From Tidjanibacter sp. (GTDB lineage Bacteria; Bacteroidota; Bacteroidia; Bacteroidales; Rikenellaceae), in NCBI GenBank assembly GCA_017466345.1, contig JAFTUI010000017.1:90735-154734 (forward strand): a stretch of 64,000 nt of DNA, written 5' to 3'. Below are positions 32,666-41,820 of this stretch, piece by piece. The translations under genes were made by a program, and so were the position numbers. The notes under the pieces were generated by a model, which saw only the letters and a list, made by a program, of their open reading frames with translations, did not search any database and had not been told where the DNA came from. How positions within the stretch are numbered: the first letter of the stretch is position 1; every line of letters begins with the position of its first letter.

Positions 32666-34045
32666 TTAGAAATTTTGACTTAGTATGCGCAACTCTTTGG
32701 GCAACAAAGAGTTTGTGCGTGAACCGATACGCTTAGTGAAGCCTATGGGCTGACCCTCGAAGAGTAGGAGGTTGAGTCCCTCGCCGAGTGCCGACACGCA
32801 CGAGAGTTCCTCCCTGCGGAAGTAGCGCAGCATATCCTCCTCTGTGAGTTCAACTCTCTGGAAAGCCTCCATATTGAGGTGTGCCGAGAGTGCTAGCGAG
32901 TGGTCGGGGCGGAACTTTTTGCCAAACATCTCGCCCACCTTCACGCCCGAAAAGAGGACACTCATCTGCTCTGCAACGGTGCGTATATCCTCCCACAGCG
33001 GGGCAGGATAGGCGTAGATACTCTCGCCAATGGTCGCGAGGTGGAGTGGGGTGGAGTCTTGTAGGTAGCCTGCAATCTCCTTTGCCACCCTCTTATCGAC
33101 CTCCCCGAAGGGATTTTTGCGGGCCTTCTTGGGGGCTTTGCGGCGCGATGTACTCTCACCACCTTTGCGCACAATGGCAGCAAACAATCCCTCGCCTTCG
33201 GTGCGGTGGGGATAGAAGTGAAAACACTCTGCAACACCTGCCTCGGTGCGGGCTATATTCCACTCCTCGGGACAGATAATCTCTATCCTCTCGCAGTCAA
33301 ACTCTCCGCACAGCCACTCCATATTCTCCTCATTCTCAGCCCTGTTGAATGTGCAAGTGGAGTAGATGAATATGCCGCCCTCGCGGAGCGAAGCCCAAGC
33401 ATCTGCCATAATGCGTCTTTGGCGTGTGGCACAGAGCCTTACGTTGTCGAGGCTCCAATTCTCGCGCGCCTCCTCGCTCTTGCGGAACATACCCTCGCCC
33501 GAGCAGGGCGCATCCACAGCCACCACATCGAACCACCCCTCCAAAGAGCCTGCAAAGTGAGAAGGGTCGTTGGAGGTGACAACCGTATTGCCCACGCCCC
33601 AGCGCATAATGTTGTCGGCAAGCGTCAGAGCCCTCGCGCGTATGACCTCATTGGCAACCACAAGTCCTCGCTCGCCCACAATGGAGCTATAAAGTGTAGA
33701 TTTACCCCCTGGTGCGGCGCACATATCCAAGAGGCGCAACCCCTCTGTTTTCTCGCCTCCCAAAGCCTGCTCCAAAAGGTGGCCCACAAACATCGATGAT
33801 GCCTCCTGCACATAGTAGCCTCCTGCCTGAAAGTGTCCATCACGAGTAAAAGAGGGACGCTCGGCAAGGTAGCGACCCCAACGACACCAACCAACCTCCC
33901 TGCCCTCAGGAGCGGGGTAGGGCTTGTGGGGATTGAGCCTTATGGAGGTGGGCTGTGGCGCACTCTGCAAAGCCTCAATGAGCCTCTGCACCTCCTCTTC
34001 GGGCATCTGCTCCCTCAGGAGTGTTATGAAGTCGGTGTTGGTCAA
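32666..34045 (-). CDS. RsmF/NOL1-type rRNA m5C methyltransferase
   Basis: 459 residues. The SAM-binding motif LLDMCAAPGGKST, the DAPCSGEGMFRK motif, and the catalytic Cys in STCTFN are all typical of RNA cytosine-5 methyltransferases. The C-terminal 130 residues resemble the PUA-like RsmF tail (GLNLLLFEGQPIGFTKRIG). The target is probably 16S rRNA C1407 or a nearby base. Stop and start with neighbours are 5-17 nt apart, so it belongs to an operon with dNK and MATE. Confidence 0.93.
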   Translation of the reverse strand: MTNTDFITLLREQMPEEEVQRLIEALQSAPQPTSIRLNPHKPYPAPEGREVGWCRWGRYLAERPSFTRDGHFQAGGYYVQEASSMFVGHLLEQALGGEKTEGLRLLDMCAAPGGKSTLYSSIVGERGLVVANEVIRARALTLADNIMRWGVGNTVVTSNDPSHFAGSLEGWFDVVAVDAPCSGEGMFRKSEEARENWSLDNVRLCATRQRRIMADAWASLREGGIFIYSTCTFNRAENEENMEWLCGEFDCERIEIICPEEWNIARTEAGVAECFHFYPHRTEGEGLFAAIVRKGGESTSRRKAPKKARKNPFGEVDKRVAKEIAGYLQDSTPLHLATIGESIYAYPAPLWEDIRTVAEQMSVLFSGVKVGEMFGKKFRPDHSLALSAHLNMEAFQRVELTEEDMLRYFRREELSCVSALGEGLNLLLFEGQPIGFTKRIGSRTNSLLPKELRILSQNF

Positions 34046-34050
34046 TTTTC

Positions 34051-34686
34051 CTAAAACCCAATGGTTCGTACCTCTTTGCCCTCGGCTTGGTTGAGCTCTT
34101 CGAGGTTGCGGATGATGGTGTCTATAATCTCGGGTTTGCCCACAAAGTCTATCTCGTCAATGTTGATAGTAAGCAACTTACCTTTATAAGAGGCAATCCA
34201 CTCGTTATAGCGGTTGTTAAGCCTTTCGAGATATTCGAGGTCGATATTCTTCTCGTACTCTCTGCCTCGTTTGAGAATTTGGCGTACGAGGGTAGGAACG
34301 CTCGCTTTGAGATAGATGAGAATGTCGGGCGAGGGCACAAGGTCCGTAGCCAGAGTAAAAATCTTCATATAGGTGCCATAGTCCCTGCTGCTCATAAGTC
34401 CCATTTGGTGGAGGTTGCCCGCGAAGATGTGTGCATCCTCGTGGATGGTTCTGTCCTGCACCACGTTGCCCGTACTCTCGGCGAGCATTTGGAGTGTCTG
34501 GTTGATGCGGCTGCCGAGGAAGAACATCTGGAAGTTGAACGACCAACGGTTCATATCCTCATAGAAGTCGGCGATGTAGGGATTGTCAATATCCTCGTAG
34601 TATGCCTTTGCTCCGTAGTGGGCGGAGAGTATTTCGGTCAGCGAGGTCTTGCCGCTACCGATGTTGCCTGCAATTGCTATATACAT
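34051..34686 (-). CDS. deoxynucleoside kinase
   Basis: 211 residues. P-loop GNIGSGKTS, the DRTIHEDAHIF motif that binds substrate and catalyses, and RGREYEKNIDLEYLERLNNRYNEWI lid region match the dCK/dGK family. It phosphorylates deoxynucleosides for salvage; purine specificity is likely in Bacteroidota but not shown. tdk at 43547 supplies the separate thymidine route. Confidence 0.92.
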   Translation of the reverse strand: MYIAIAGNIGSGKTSLTEILSAHYGAKAYYEDIDNPYIADFYEDMNRWSFNFQMFFLGSRINQTLQMLAESTGNVVQDRTIHEDAHIFAGNLHQMGLMSSRDYGTYMKIFTLATDLVPSPDILIYLKASVPTLVRQILKRGREYEKNIDLEYLERLNNRYNEWIASYKGKLLTINIDEIDFVGKPEIIDTIIRNLEELNQAEGKEVRTIGF

Positions 34687-34712
34687 AATAAGTTTAGGTG
34701 TTGTATGTGTTG

Positions 34713-36260
34713 TTAGTCTTGTTTATTACTGTTTATCCTCGCATTGTGGAACTCTTTGAGCCTTTCGACATAGTCCCTTGTGCCATTCAGGCGGGGAATT
34801 TTGATTTGTCCGCCGAGCCTGCCATCCAAGCGCAACAGCTCCTCGAAGGTGTCTTCCGCAACTACGGTAACTATGGGGCGTAGGAGCGTAAAGTTATTCT
34901 TGCGTTTGGCGGCGTAGTCGCTATTCTGTTCCTGCATAGCTCTGTCGAGCGCATCGGTAAAGTGTTCCAACGAGTCGGGTTGCTTGTAGAAAGTTACAAC
35001 CCACTCGTGCGAGCCCTTAGCCATTTCGCCCTCAATCTCGCCCATAAAAACGGGTGCCATCGTATACTCCTTAATCTCCGCTCCACATTCGTGACACGCC
35101 TGCTCCATAGCCCTCTCGGCATTGTCGATGATTATCTCCTCGCCAAAGGCGTTCACAAAGAGTTTTGTCCTGCCCGTGAAGCGGAACTTGTAGGGCGAGG
35201 TTTGTGTGAAGCGTATCGTGTCGCCAATCATATACCTCCACAAACCATTGCTCGAAGTGATAAGTAGTGCGTAGTTCTTGCCGACCTCCACGCCCTCCAA
35301 GGGGACAATTTTAGACTTGTCGCCCATCGCATCGGTGGGCATAAACTCATAGAAGCAGTTGTAGTCGAGCATCAGGAGCATCTCGTCAGTGTAGGGCTCC
35401 TCGGCAATGCCAAAGAAGCCTTCGCTGGCGTTGTAGGTCTCAATATACTTCATATTCGCCGAGGGGATAAGCTTCTCGAACTGGCGTTTGTAGGGTTTGA
35501 AGCTCATACCACCGTGAACGAAGAGTTCCAGATTGGGCCATACCTCCAACAGGTTATCCTTACCCGTATGTTTGAGTATGCGCTCTATCATCACGAGGTT
35601 CCAACTCGGCACACCCGCCAAACTCCTCACATCCTTTTTGGTGCACCTCTCACAGATGAGCCTTACCTTCTTGTCGAAGTCCGCCAACAATGCAATACTT
35701 TTGTGTGGCTCGCGGATGGGTGCTCCGATGGTGGGAGTGTTGTCGATGAGGATGCTCGAAAGGTCGCCACTCGGTATCGTATCGCCTTTCTTCTCCAACT
35801 TCTTGCTGCCGCCAAGGATTAGCGTCTTGCCCAAGTAGGCTCCGCCATTGGGGTAGAGATGGGTGTAGATGGCGGTCACGTCCAGAGGTCCTCGCATATG
35901 AGAGTCCCTGAGTCCTTGTTTGGTCAGCGGGATATATTTCGAGGCTCCTTCGGTAGTGCCCGAAGATTTGCAAAACCAACCTACGGGACTATTCCAAGTG
36001 ACGTTTTTCTCGCCCTTTTGCATACGCTCCACCCAGGGCAGAATATCCTTATACTCCATTACGGGTACCCTCTTGCGGAACTCTGAGTAGGGCATACCAC
36101 GATAAATGCCATACTCCCTACCAAAGATGGTCTGCTCGCCAGCCTTCACAAGTTGGGCATATTGCTCCTGCTGTACCTCGTGTGGGTGTTGTTTGAAGTG
36201 CTCAATCTTCCTAAGGCGTGGGGCAAAATAGAGTTGTAGGAGTCTGTTTACAAGTTTCAT
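34713..36260 (-). CDS. GH3 auxin-responsive promoter family protein
   Basis: 515 residues. An acyl-adenylate-forming enzyme of the plant GH3 fold: CKSSGTTEGASKYIPLT is the ATP-binding motif, and YNASEGFFGIA and LLITSSNGLWRYMIGDTIRF match later motifs. Plant members join amino acids to jasmonate or auxin; bacterial substrates are unknown. First gene of the minus run leading to MATE. Confidence 0.92.
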   Translation of the reverse strand: MKLVNRLLQLYFAPRLRKIEHFKQHPHEVQQEQYAQLVKAGEQTIFGREYGIYRGMPYSEFRKRVPVMEYKDILPWVERMQKGEKNVTWNSPVGWFCKSSGTTEGASKYIPLTKQGLRDSHMRGPLDVTAIYTHLYPNGGAYLGKTLILGGSKKLEKKGDTIPSGDLSSILIDNTPTIGAPIREPHKSIALLADFDKKVRLICERCTKKDVRSLAGVPSWNLVMIERILKHTGKDNLLEVWPNLELFVHGGMSFKPYKRQFEKLIPSANMKYIETYNASEGFFGIAEEPYTDEMLLMLDYNCFYEFMPTDAMGDKSKIVPLEGVEVGKNYALLITSSNGLWRYMIGDTIRFTQTSPYKFRFTGRTKLFVNAFGEEIIIDNAERAMEQACHECGAEIKEYTMAPVFMGEIEGEMAKGSHEWVVTFYKQPDSLEHFTDALDRAMQEQNSDYAAKRKNNFTLLRPIVTVVAEDTFEELLRLDGRLGGQIKIPRLNGTRDYVERLKEFHNARINSNKQD

Positions 36261-36350
36261 CTTCTTCTTTTTGTCTGTTTTCTTCTTTCTTGGTTATTCA
36301 GTTTATTGGTTGGTGTCTGAGAGAAGTGTGTTTGGGTGAGTGTTTGGGTG

Positions 36351-37691
36351 TTAGTTGAAGAACTTGCCGATTTTGCCTATCGCACCGGGCAGCGAGAAGA
36401 CCACCACTCGGTCGTAGGCGTTGATTTGGGTAGAGCCACCAACGAGGAATACGTTGTCTGCCCTTACTACGCCACCAATGGTGGCGTCTGCGGGGAAGCC
36501 AAGCTCCGACACGGGAACCTTCGTAGCGGGAGAGTTGGGCTTGACGATAAACTCCAAAACCTCCGCCTGAGAGCCCGTAAGGCAGCGTATAGCCTGCACA
36601 TCGGTGTTCATTGTAAAGCGGAAGATGTTGCTCGCAGTGACCATCTTCTTGTTGATGATGGTGTCGATGCCGATACTCTCGGCAATGTTGATGTAGTTGA
36701 GGTTTTCGACCTCGGCAATGACCTTCTTCACGCCCATCTTCTTGGCAATCATTGCTGTGAGGATGTTGGTCTCGCTCCTGCCCGTGACTGCCACAAAGGC
36801 GTCCATACTCTGCAATCCCTCCTCCAACATAGCCTCAATGTCGCGTCCGTCCTCGTTGATGATGAGCGTGCTGTCGAGAATTTCTGCCAGCCTATACGCC
36901 TTCTCAGCATTGTACTCCACGAGTTTTACGCCCAGCTTATCCTGCAACTCCAAGGCAATGCGCACGCCGACCTTGCTGCCGCCCAATATCATAACATTCT
37001 CAATCGAGATGTCGGTCATACCGCTATACTCCACAAGGCGCGAGGTATCGACCACGTTGGTCAGCACATAAAGCGTGTCGCCCTGGTGGTAGATGTCTGC
37101 TCCGTGGGGTATGATGGTCTGCTCATCGCGTTCGAGGGCTACGGTGCGGAAGGGTACGCCCACAACTTGCTCGTTCATCTCCGCAACTGAGTGGTCGATA
37201 AAGGGCGAGCCAGCCTCCAACTTGAAGACCGACAGCGCAAGTTTGCCACCCGAAAAATCGACATACTCCGTAGATGAAGAGTGTCCCAAGAGGTTTACAA
37301 CCTCCAAGGCAGCAATCTTCTCGGGGTAGAAGAGGTAGTCGATACCCATATTGATGAATACCTCGTTGTTGGTAGGTTCGAGGTACTCGTTGTTGTCGAT
37401 GCGTGCGATGGTCTTTTTGGCACCCAGCTGTTTGGCAAGCATCGCCGAGATGATGTTGGGGCTCTCCTCGCGATTTACCGCAATGAAGAGGTCGGCTTTG
37501 CGCACCGAAGCCTTTTTGAGTGTCGCAAAGGTAGTGCAGTCGCCATTGACCGTCACCACATCCGCCACTCCCGTAACATCTTCGAGCAACTTGGCATCGT
37601 CATCTATGACCGTAATGTCGTGGGCACTCTCGCCCAACATCTTCGCCAGGTGGCTACCAACCTCGCCAGCACCTGCAATAACTATTCGCAT
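36351..37691 (-). CDS. trkA: Trk system potassium uptake protein TrkA
   Basis: 446 residues from ATG 37691, giving an N-terminus that begins at the Rossmann fold; a longer frame upstream would cross the promoter. Two RCK-N/RCK-C repeats are visible: MRIVIAGAGEVGSHLAKML and VMILGGSKVGVRIALELQ are the two NAD-binding motifs. It gates a TrkH/KtrB channel, which is not adjacent. Its promoter overlaps that of the divergent gene at 37810. Confidence 0.95.
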   Translation of the reverse strand: MRIVIAGAGEVGSHLAKMLGESAHDITVIDDDAKLLEDVTGVADVVTVNGDCTTFATLKKASVRKADLFIAVNREESPNIISAMLAKQLGAKKTIARIDNNEYLEPTNNEVFINMGIDYLFYPEKIAALEVVNLLGHSSSTEYVDFSGGKLALSVFKLEAGSPFIDHSVAEMNEQVVGVPFRTVALERDEQTIIPHGADIYHQGDTLYVLTNVVDTSRLVEYSGMTDISIENVMILGGSKVGVRIALELQDKLGVKLVEYNAEKAYRLAEILDSTLIINEDGRDIEAMLEEGLQSMDAFVAVTGRSETNILTAMIAKKMGVKKVIAEVENLNYINIAESIGIDTIINKKMVTASNIFRFTMNTDVQAIRCLTGSQAEVLEFIVKPNSPATKVPVSELGFPADATIGGVVRADNVFLVGGSTQINAYDRVVVFSLPGAIGKIGKFFN

Positions 37692-37762
37692 ACGCTTGTC
37701 ACTTTTTTGGGGTTTGTCTAAACTCTCTAAACTTTTTACTCGCACTTTGGGTGCAATATCAC

Positions 37763-37781
37763 GCAAAAATACTATTTTTGC
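37763..37781. promoter_or_regulatory. overlapping divergent -7 elements in one palindrome
   Basis: GCAAAAATACTATTTTTGC is a perfect palindrome around one base. It holds TATTTTTG for the plus gene (37773-37780) and TATTTTTG for trkA on the minus strand (37764-37771). The two -7 boxes are separated by a single base, so RNA polymerase cannot occupy both. Confidence 0.65.
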
Positions 37782-37809
37782 ACGAAAGAAAATAATTTTT
37801 TATAAGGAA

Positions 37810-38082
37810 ATGTCGGCAACTTTTATAGTAATTCTCATAAGTATCGGTGTGGTGGGCTTTTTTGTGCTCGCCCTCTCGCTCACACAAATGATCAAAGGGC
37901 ACCCCATACAGTCCGAAATATCCACCAATCCCAATATGAAAGCCCTCGGCATAAAGTGCGCTATGCAGCAAGAACGCGAGGCACAAATGGAGGCTATGGG
38001 CTTGGAGTCGTGCGATACCAATCCCGATTGTAATGGCGAGTGTGGTGCCTGTGCAGCGGTAAATAATCAATATCACGGGTAA
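37810..38082 (+). CDS. small membrane protein with C-terminal Cys cluster
   Basis: 90 residues. One N-terminal helix (TFIVILISIGVVGFFVLALSL), a linker with ALGIKCAMQQ, and the tail SCDTNPDCNGECGACAA. The five closely spaced Cys of the tail suggest metal or Fe-S binding. Layout recalls NqrM-type maturation factors, but spacing differs and I do not assign it. The final codons form the 5' arm of the following hairpin. Divergent from trkA. Confidence 0.75.
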   Translation: MSATFIVILISIGVVGFFVLALSLTQMIKGHPIQSEISTNPNMKALGIKCAMQQEREAQMEAMGLESCDTNPDCNGECGACAAVNNQYHG

Positions 38083-38185
38083 ATTTTGCACCGCACTGCG
38101 ATAGGCGAGTTCCTCATTTGCGCTAAGCAAACTGCGGACTCGCCTTCTTGTTTGGTACAAAATTTCCTCCGTGATATTGATTATT
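38062..38185. repeat. giant palindrome spanning a stop codon (copy H4)
   Basis: Outer arms 38062-38078 and 38169-38185 are perfectly complementary over 17 bp; the 5' arm is coding sequence and the stop TAA follows inside the hairpin. Inner stem GGCGAGT/ACTCGCC and loop TCATTTGCG-CTAA-GCAAACT. Confidence 0.9.
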
Positions 38186-38198
38186 TTTATAGTCTGAT

Positions 38199-38250
38199 GT
38201 CTAACGTCTAACGTCAATAGTCCTAAGGCTAATAGGGCATATAGGGCATA
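38199..38250 (+). repeat. heptamer/core/nonamer repeat, copy f
   Basis: Two GTCTAAC heptamers, core GTCAATAGTCCTAAGG, then AATAGGGCATATAGGGCATA. Confidence 0.9.
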
Positions 38251-38252
38251 AC

Positions 38253-38286
38253 AAAAAAAGAGGAGAACTCGTGTTCTCCTCTCTCT
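38253..38286 (-). terminator. terminator of the tRNA-Glu/rpsT/tRNA-His unit
   Basis: GAGGAGAAC/GTTCTCCTC stem (38260-38268 region with 38273-38281), then seven T on the minus strand. Confidence 0.85.
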
Positions 38287-38288
38287 TT

Positions 38289-38365
38289 TGGGGTGACTGA
38301 TGGGGCTCGAACCCACGACATTTGGAACCACAATCCAACGCTCTGCCAACTGAGCTACAGTCACC
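38289..38365 (-). tRNA. tRNA-His (GTG)
   Basis: Cloverleaf on the minus strand: an 8-bp acceptor GGTGACTG/CAGTCACC including the G-1:C73 pair specific to tRNA-His; anticodon loop TTGTGGT with GTG; T-arm GTGGGTTCGAGCCCCAT; encoded CCA end. Confidence 0.97.
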
Positions 38366-38370
38366 ATCTG

Positions 38371-38401
38371 AGGTCTTCCCTCTACCTTGTAGCGAAGACC
38401 T
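38371..38401 (-). other. hairpin between rpsT and tRNA-His
   Basis: AGGTCTTC pairs with GAAGACCT across a 15-nt loop; no T-run follows, so it is probably a processing or 3'-protecting hairpin. Confidence 0.4.
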
Positions 38402-38412
38402 GTGACGGACTA

Positions 38413-38664
38413 CTACAAACCGTTAACGTGAACCTGCAAGCCACTTTTCAGGTTGGCTGCTTTGTTCTTGTGAATGATGTTCTTCTTTGCGAGTTTGTCC
38501 AACATTGCAGCTACTTTGGGAAGAAGTGCCTCAGCAGCAGCTTTGTCGGTGGTACCACGCAATGCCTTCACAGCGTTACGAGTTGTTCTGTGGTAGTACT
38601 TATTCGCAACCCTGTGTGTCTCGGTTTGGCGAATACGTTTCTTAGATGACTTGTGATTTGCCAT
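38413..38664 (-). CDS. rpsT: 30S ribosomal protein S20
   Basis: 83 residues, very basic. [33 protein letters not shown] is the usual S20 N-terminus binding 16S rRNA. It sits between tRNA-Glu and tRNA-His on the same strand and is likely transcribed with both from the promoter at 38806-38835. Confidence 0.96.
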   Translation of the reverse strand: MANHKSSKKRIRQTETHRVANKYYHRTTRNAVKALRGTTDKAAAEALLPKVAAMLDKLAKKNIIHKNKAANLKSGLQVHVNGL

Positions 38665-38699
38665 AGTTATATACTTTTTTAATTTTTTTTTAATTCTTG

Positions 38700-38771
38700 C
38701 AGCCCATAGCAGAGTCGAACTGCTCTTTCAAGAATGAAAATCTTGCGTCCTAACCGATAGACGAATGGGCC
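38700..38771 (-). tRNA. tRNA-Glu (TTC)
   Basis: Minus-strand cloverleaf: acceptor GGCCCAT with ATGGGCT (G1-U72 wobble), anticodon stem CAAGA/TCTTG with loop TTTTCAT (anticodon TTC), T-arm GAGCAGTTCGACTCTGCT, discriminator G. CCA is not encoded, unlike the His and Met tRNAs nearby. Confidence 0.95.
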
Positions 38772-38805
38772 CCGCCTACAATAAGTAGGTTGCTTTTTAG
38801 CGGTG

Positions 38806-38835
38806 CAAAGGTAACTAAAAAATGGTAATTTCCAA
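38806..38835 (-). promoter_or_regulatory. promoter of the tRNA-Glu/rpsT/tRNA-His operon
   Basis: Minus strand TTTGG, 19 bp, TACCTTTG (38806-38813): exact consensus spacing. Confidence 0.75.
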
Positions 38836-38852
38836 ACTAATTTTCAAAAATT

Positions 38853-39635
38853 TCATTTTTTTAGTCGCACGTTACCCCTCTCGCGGTCGAATTCAATTTG
38901 CGTGCTATTGAAAATGCGTTGCATAACCCCCTCTTCCATAAGCATTTCCGCTGTGCCATAGTGGAACTTGCCGCCCTCTATCACCGCAATCGTATCGCAA
39001 ATCTCGATGGCAATCGACAGGTCGTGCGTAGAAAAGAGTATACATTTACCCTCCTTATGCGCCAACCTTTTGAGCAGCAGGCAAATCTCGTACTTATTCG
39101 GCAGGTCGAGGAATGCTGTGGGCTCATCCAAGAGGATTATGGGCGTATCTTGTGCCAATGCGCGGGCAATCATCACTCGTTGTCGTTCGCCATCGCTAAG
39201 GCTATCCATCGAGGCGTCCGCAAAGTGCTCCATACCCACCAGCCTGAGCGACTCGCGCACCTTGGTCTTATCCTCTTCGGTGAGTCTGCCCACCCAATTC
39301 GTGTAGGGTGCCCTGCCGAGCGACACCACATCCCAGACGTGCAAATTCTGTACCCTCACATCCTCTGTCGACACGAAGGCTATGCGGCTGGCGACCTCCC
39401 TCATCGTGAGTTCCGAAGCGTCCATACCGCCAATGGTTATATGTCCCTTTTGGGGTTTGGCAAGGGCGGCAATGGTGCGCAGCAAGGTGCTCTTACCCGT
39501 GCCGTTGCGACCAATCAGTGCCGTCAGTTCGCCCCAGCCGAAGCCCACGCTCGCATCAGCCATCAGCACTCTCTCCCCGTAGCCGAGTGTCACATCGTGC
39601 AGCTCGATTGTATATATGCGTTCCATATCTGCCAT
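38853..39635 (-). CDS. FecE/BtuD-type ABC transporter ATPase
   Basis: 260 residues. Walker A GRNGTGKST, signature LSDGERQRVMIARALAQ, Walker B IILLDEPTAFLD and switch His in LFSTHDLSIAIE define an ABC ATPase of the iron-siderophore/haem/cobalamin importer class. It is the last gene of an SBP-permease-ATPase operon, 6 nt after the permease stop. An alternative start (MERIYT) lies nine bases downstream. Confidence 0.93.
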   Translation of the reverse strand: MADMERIYTIELHDVTLGYGERVLMADASVGFGWGELTALIGRNGTGKSTLLRTIAALAKPQKGHITIGGMDASELTMREVASRIAFVSTEDVRVQNLHVWDVVSLGRAPYTNWVGRLTEEDKTKVRESLRLVGMEHFADASMDSLSDGERQRVMIARALAQDTPIILLDEPTAFLDLPNKYEICLLLKRLAHKEGKCILFSTHDLSIAIEICDTIAVIEGGKFHYGTAEMLMEEGVMQRIFNSTQIEFDRERGNVRLKK

Positions 39636-39641
39636 AGTGCT

Positions 39642-40667
39642 CTACATCATCATTTTACGGTTGCGGAATATGACGATAATAACAATGGGAATACCCACAA
39701 GTGCCGACACGGTATTGATGGGCAGAGAGAGGTCGCTGGCGGGTAGCGAGGAGGCAATATCGCACAGTAGCATAATGGTCGTGCCACACAGCATTGTGGC
39801 GGGCACCAGCACCCTATGGTCTGCCTCGCGGAATAGCATACGGGCAACGTGTGGCACCGCCAAGCCCACAAAGCCGATGGGACCGCAGTATGCCGTAACC
39901 GTACCCGCAAGGAGCACCGTAGTGAGTGTAACCATCAATCGTGTGCGCCTAATGTTGAGTCCCATTGTGCGGGCGTAGTTCTCGCCCAAAAGGAGTATGT
40001 TGAGCGGTTTTATGAGCAGCACCGAGAGCACCAATCCCACAACGATAACGGGCACTACCACACGCAGTTGCGAAAGTGTAACACCACCAAGCGAGCCCAT
40101 AGTCCATACCACATACGACTTCAAGGCTCCCTCGGGCGAGAGGTACTGCATAATCTCCACTAACGCCGAGGCAGCCGAGCCGAACATCATACCGAGAATG
40201 AGTACCGTCATAATGTTTTTGATGCGAGCCGTAACTGCCATAACGACCATCATAATGGCCGCCGAGCCTATCCACGCTGCGCCCGCAACGCCCACATTCT
40301 GAACTACGGGGTTGGCGGTCGAAATACCCAGCAGGGGCAGTCCCAATAGCATTATCGACACACCCAAACTCGCGCCCGAACTGACACCCAACACATAAGG
40401 TCCCGCCAAGGGGTTGCGGAAGAGGGTTTGCATCTGCAAGCCCACCGTAGAGAGTGCTGCGCCCGCAAGCAGTGCCATAACAGCCTTGGGCAGTCGGAAG
40501 TTGCGGATAATTAGGCTTGTAGCATCGCCATCTGCGCCCGAGCCCCACAGCCCACGCCACACCTCGTCAAGGGGTATGGCGACCGAGCCCACAGCCAAAT
40601 CCACCACAAAGAGCAGTAGAGTAGCCACAGCAAGAGCGGAGAAAAGTATGGTGTTGCGTTTTGTCAT
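39642..40667 (-). CDS. FecCD-family iron/cobalamin ABC permease
   Basis: 341 residues and about ten membrane helices. FRLPKAVMALLAGAALSTVGLQMQTLFRNPLAGPYVLGVSSGASLG is highly characteristic of BtuC/FecCD permeases, and GPIGFVGLAVPHVARML is the coupling-helix region. It overlaps the binding-protein gene by 4 bp (ATGA). No TonB receptor is adjacent to reveal the ligand. Confidence 0.95.
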   Translation of the reverse strand: MTKRNTILFSALAVATLLLFVVDLAVGSVAIPLDEVWRGLWGSGADGDATSLIIRNFRLPKAVMALLAGAALSTVGLQMQTLFRNPLAGPYVLGVSSGASLGVSIMLLGLPLLGISTANPVVQNVGVAGAAWIGSAAIMMVVMAVTARIKNIMTVLILGMMFGSAASALVEIMQYLSPEGALKSYVVWTMGSLGGVTLSQLRVVVPVIVVGLVLSVLLIKPLNILLLGENYARTMGLNIRRTRLMVTLTTVLLAGTVTAYCGPIGFVGLAVPHVARMLFREADHRVLVPATMLCGTTIMLLCDIASSLPASDLSLPINTVSALVGIPIVIIVIFRNRKMMM

Positions 40668-41806
40668 CTGAGTTGTTCGTAGTAGTAAAGTGTATGTCCC
40701 TCAGCCACTTCGGGGTGCAGGATGGCTATGAGGTCTGCCAAGACCACGTCTGCCCTGAGGGCGCCGCTCTCCCAAAAGTCGCTACCTCCCGCCGAGGTGC
40801 TACGGGCGGTGCAGTTGTATACATTCCCGCTTTTGACCACATCGGTGTTGGCGAACTTGGGGTTGGTGGCAACGAGTTGAGAGATGGTGTGGGCTTCGTT
40901 GGGGTTGAGCCAAAAGTCCGCCTCGGAGAGGAATATGTAGGCACTCTCGCCACTAATGGGGCGCGAGGTTGTGCTCCTGCCATCGCTACACAGCCACTCG
41001 CCACCTGCATCCTCAATGAGTCTTACGATATAGCTCCTGTCGGCGGGCACAAACCACACGTCTTTATAGGGCGAGTTGAGCATCACCTTCGGGCGACTTG
41101 CTATGTCCAACATCCTGAGCCTTAGGCTCTCGTAGCGTTCGGCAATAGTGCCAAAGAGCTCCTCAGCATCGCCCCTTAGGTCGAAAATCTCGCCCAATGC
41201 GACCACCCATTCGCTCTTGCCCAAGGGGGAGGTCTCGGCGTGGTCGGCAATATAAACATAGGGTATTTTCAGTTCCGAGAGTTTGGCGGTCATCGCGCTA
41301 TTCTCGCCCGAAGTACCATATATAAATACTACATCGGGGCGTAGTGATGCCAGCACCTCGTAGTTGATATTGCTATCGTAGCCCACCTCGTGCACCTTGC
41401 CCTCGGCAATGCCCTCGGCAATGTGGCTGTTGGAGATATACTCCGCACCACTCACACCATAGATTCTCTCCACAGCCCCCAGCGCATCCACAAAGGCTAT
41501 GTGGCTCGATGACATACAAACCACCCTCTCGGGGGCTGCCTCAATCACCATACCTCCGAAGCCTTCGGGAGCCTGCTCGCCATTGCGGCTGATGAAAACC
41601 TCCTTTACGACACCTTCGGCACCCTGCCAGGGCGAGAGCACGCGCAGAACGGTGGAGGCACCCTCGGTGGCAAGAATCTCGAAACCCTCTGCCTCCTGAG
41701 GAGCATAGACCGCCTCGCCCCACTCGCACTTTGCGGTGCCCTCAGGGCAGCCCCACAAGCCTACGAGCGCGACAAAAGCCACCATATATCCCAAAACTCT
41801 CTGCAT
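40664..41806 (-). CDS. substrate-binding lipoprotein of iron/cobalamin ABC importer
   Basis: 380 residues from ATG 41806. The lipobox LVGLWGC follows a short helix. Two lobes joined by a long helix are typical of class III binding proteins: RVVCMSSSHIAFVDALG, LRPDVVFIYG, LKIPYVYIADHAE. An additional N-terminal stretch of about 80 residues precedes the first lobe. Ligand could be a ferric siderophore, haem or B12. TATCTTTG ends 6 nt before ATG, so the operon mRNA may be almost leaderless. Confidence 0.9.
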   Translation of the reverse strand: MQRVLGYMVAFVALVGLWGCPEGTAKCEWGEAVYAPQEAEGFEILATEGASTVLRVLSPWQGAEGVVKEVFISRNGEQAPEGFGGMVIEAAPERVVCMSSSHIAFVDALGAVERIYGVSGAEYISNSHIAEGIAEGKVHEVGYDSNINYEVLASLRPDVVFIYGTSGENSAMTAKLSELKIPYVYIADHAETSPLGKSEWVVALGEIFDLRGDAEELFGTIAERYESLRLRMLDIASRPKVMLNSPYKDVWFVPADRSYIVRLIEDAGGEWLCSDGRSTTSRPISGESAYIFLSEADFWLNPNEAHTISQLVATNPKFANTDVVKSGNVYNCTARSTSAGGSDFWESGALRADVVLADLIAILHPEVAEGHTLYYYEQLR

Positions 41807-41812
41807 AGACCA

Positions 41813-41820
41813 CAAAGATA
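41813..41820 (-). promoter_or_regulatory. -7 element of the ABC importer operon, near-leaderless
   Basis: TATCTTTG on the minus strand, then 6 nt to ATG. The upstream (TTCAACT)n array supplies CTTTC at about -33 instead of TTG. Confidence 0.5.

Noticed and set aside
40664-41820. Cobalamin riboswitch upstream of the ABC importer
   Set aside because: The promoter is 6 nt from ATG, leaving no room for a riboswitch.
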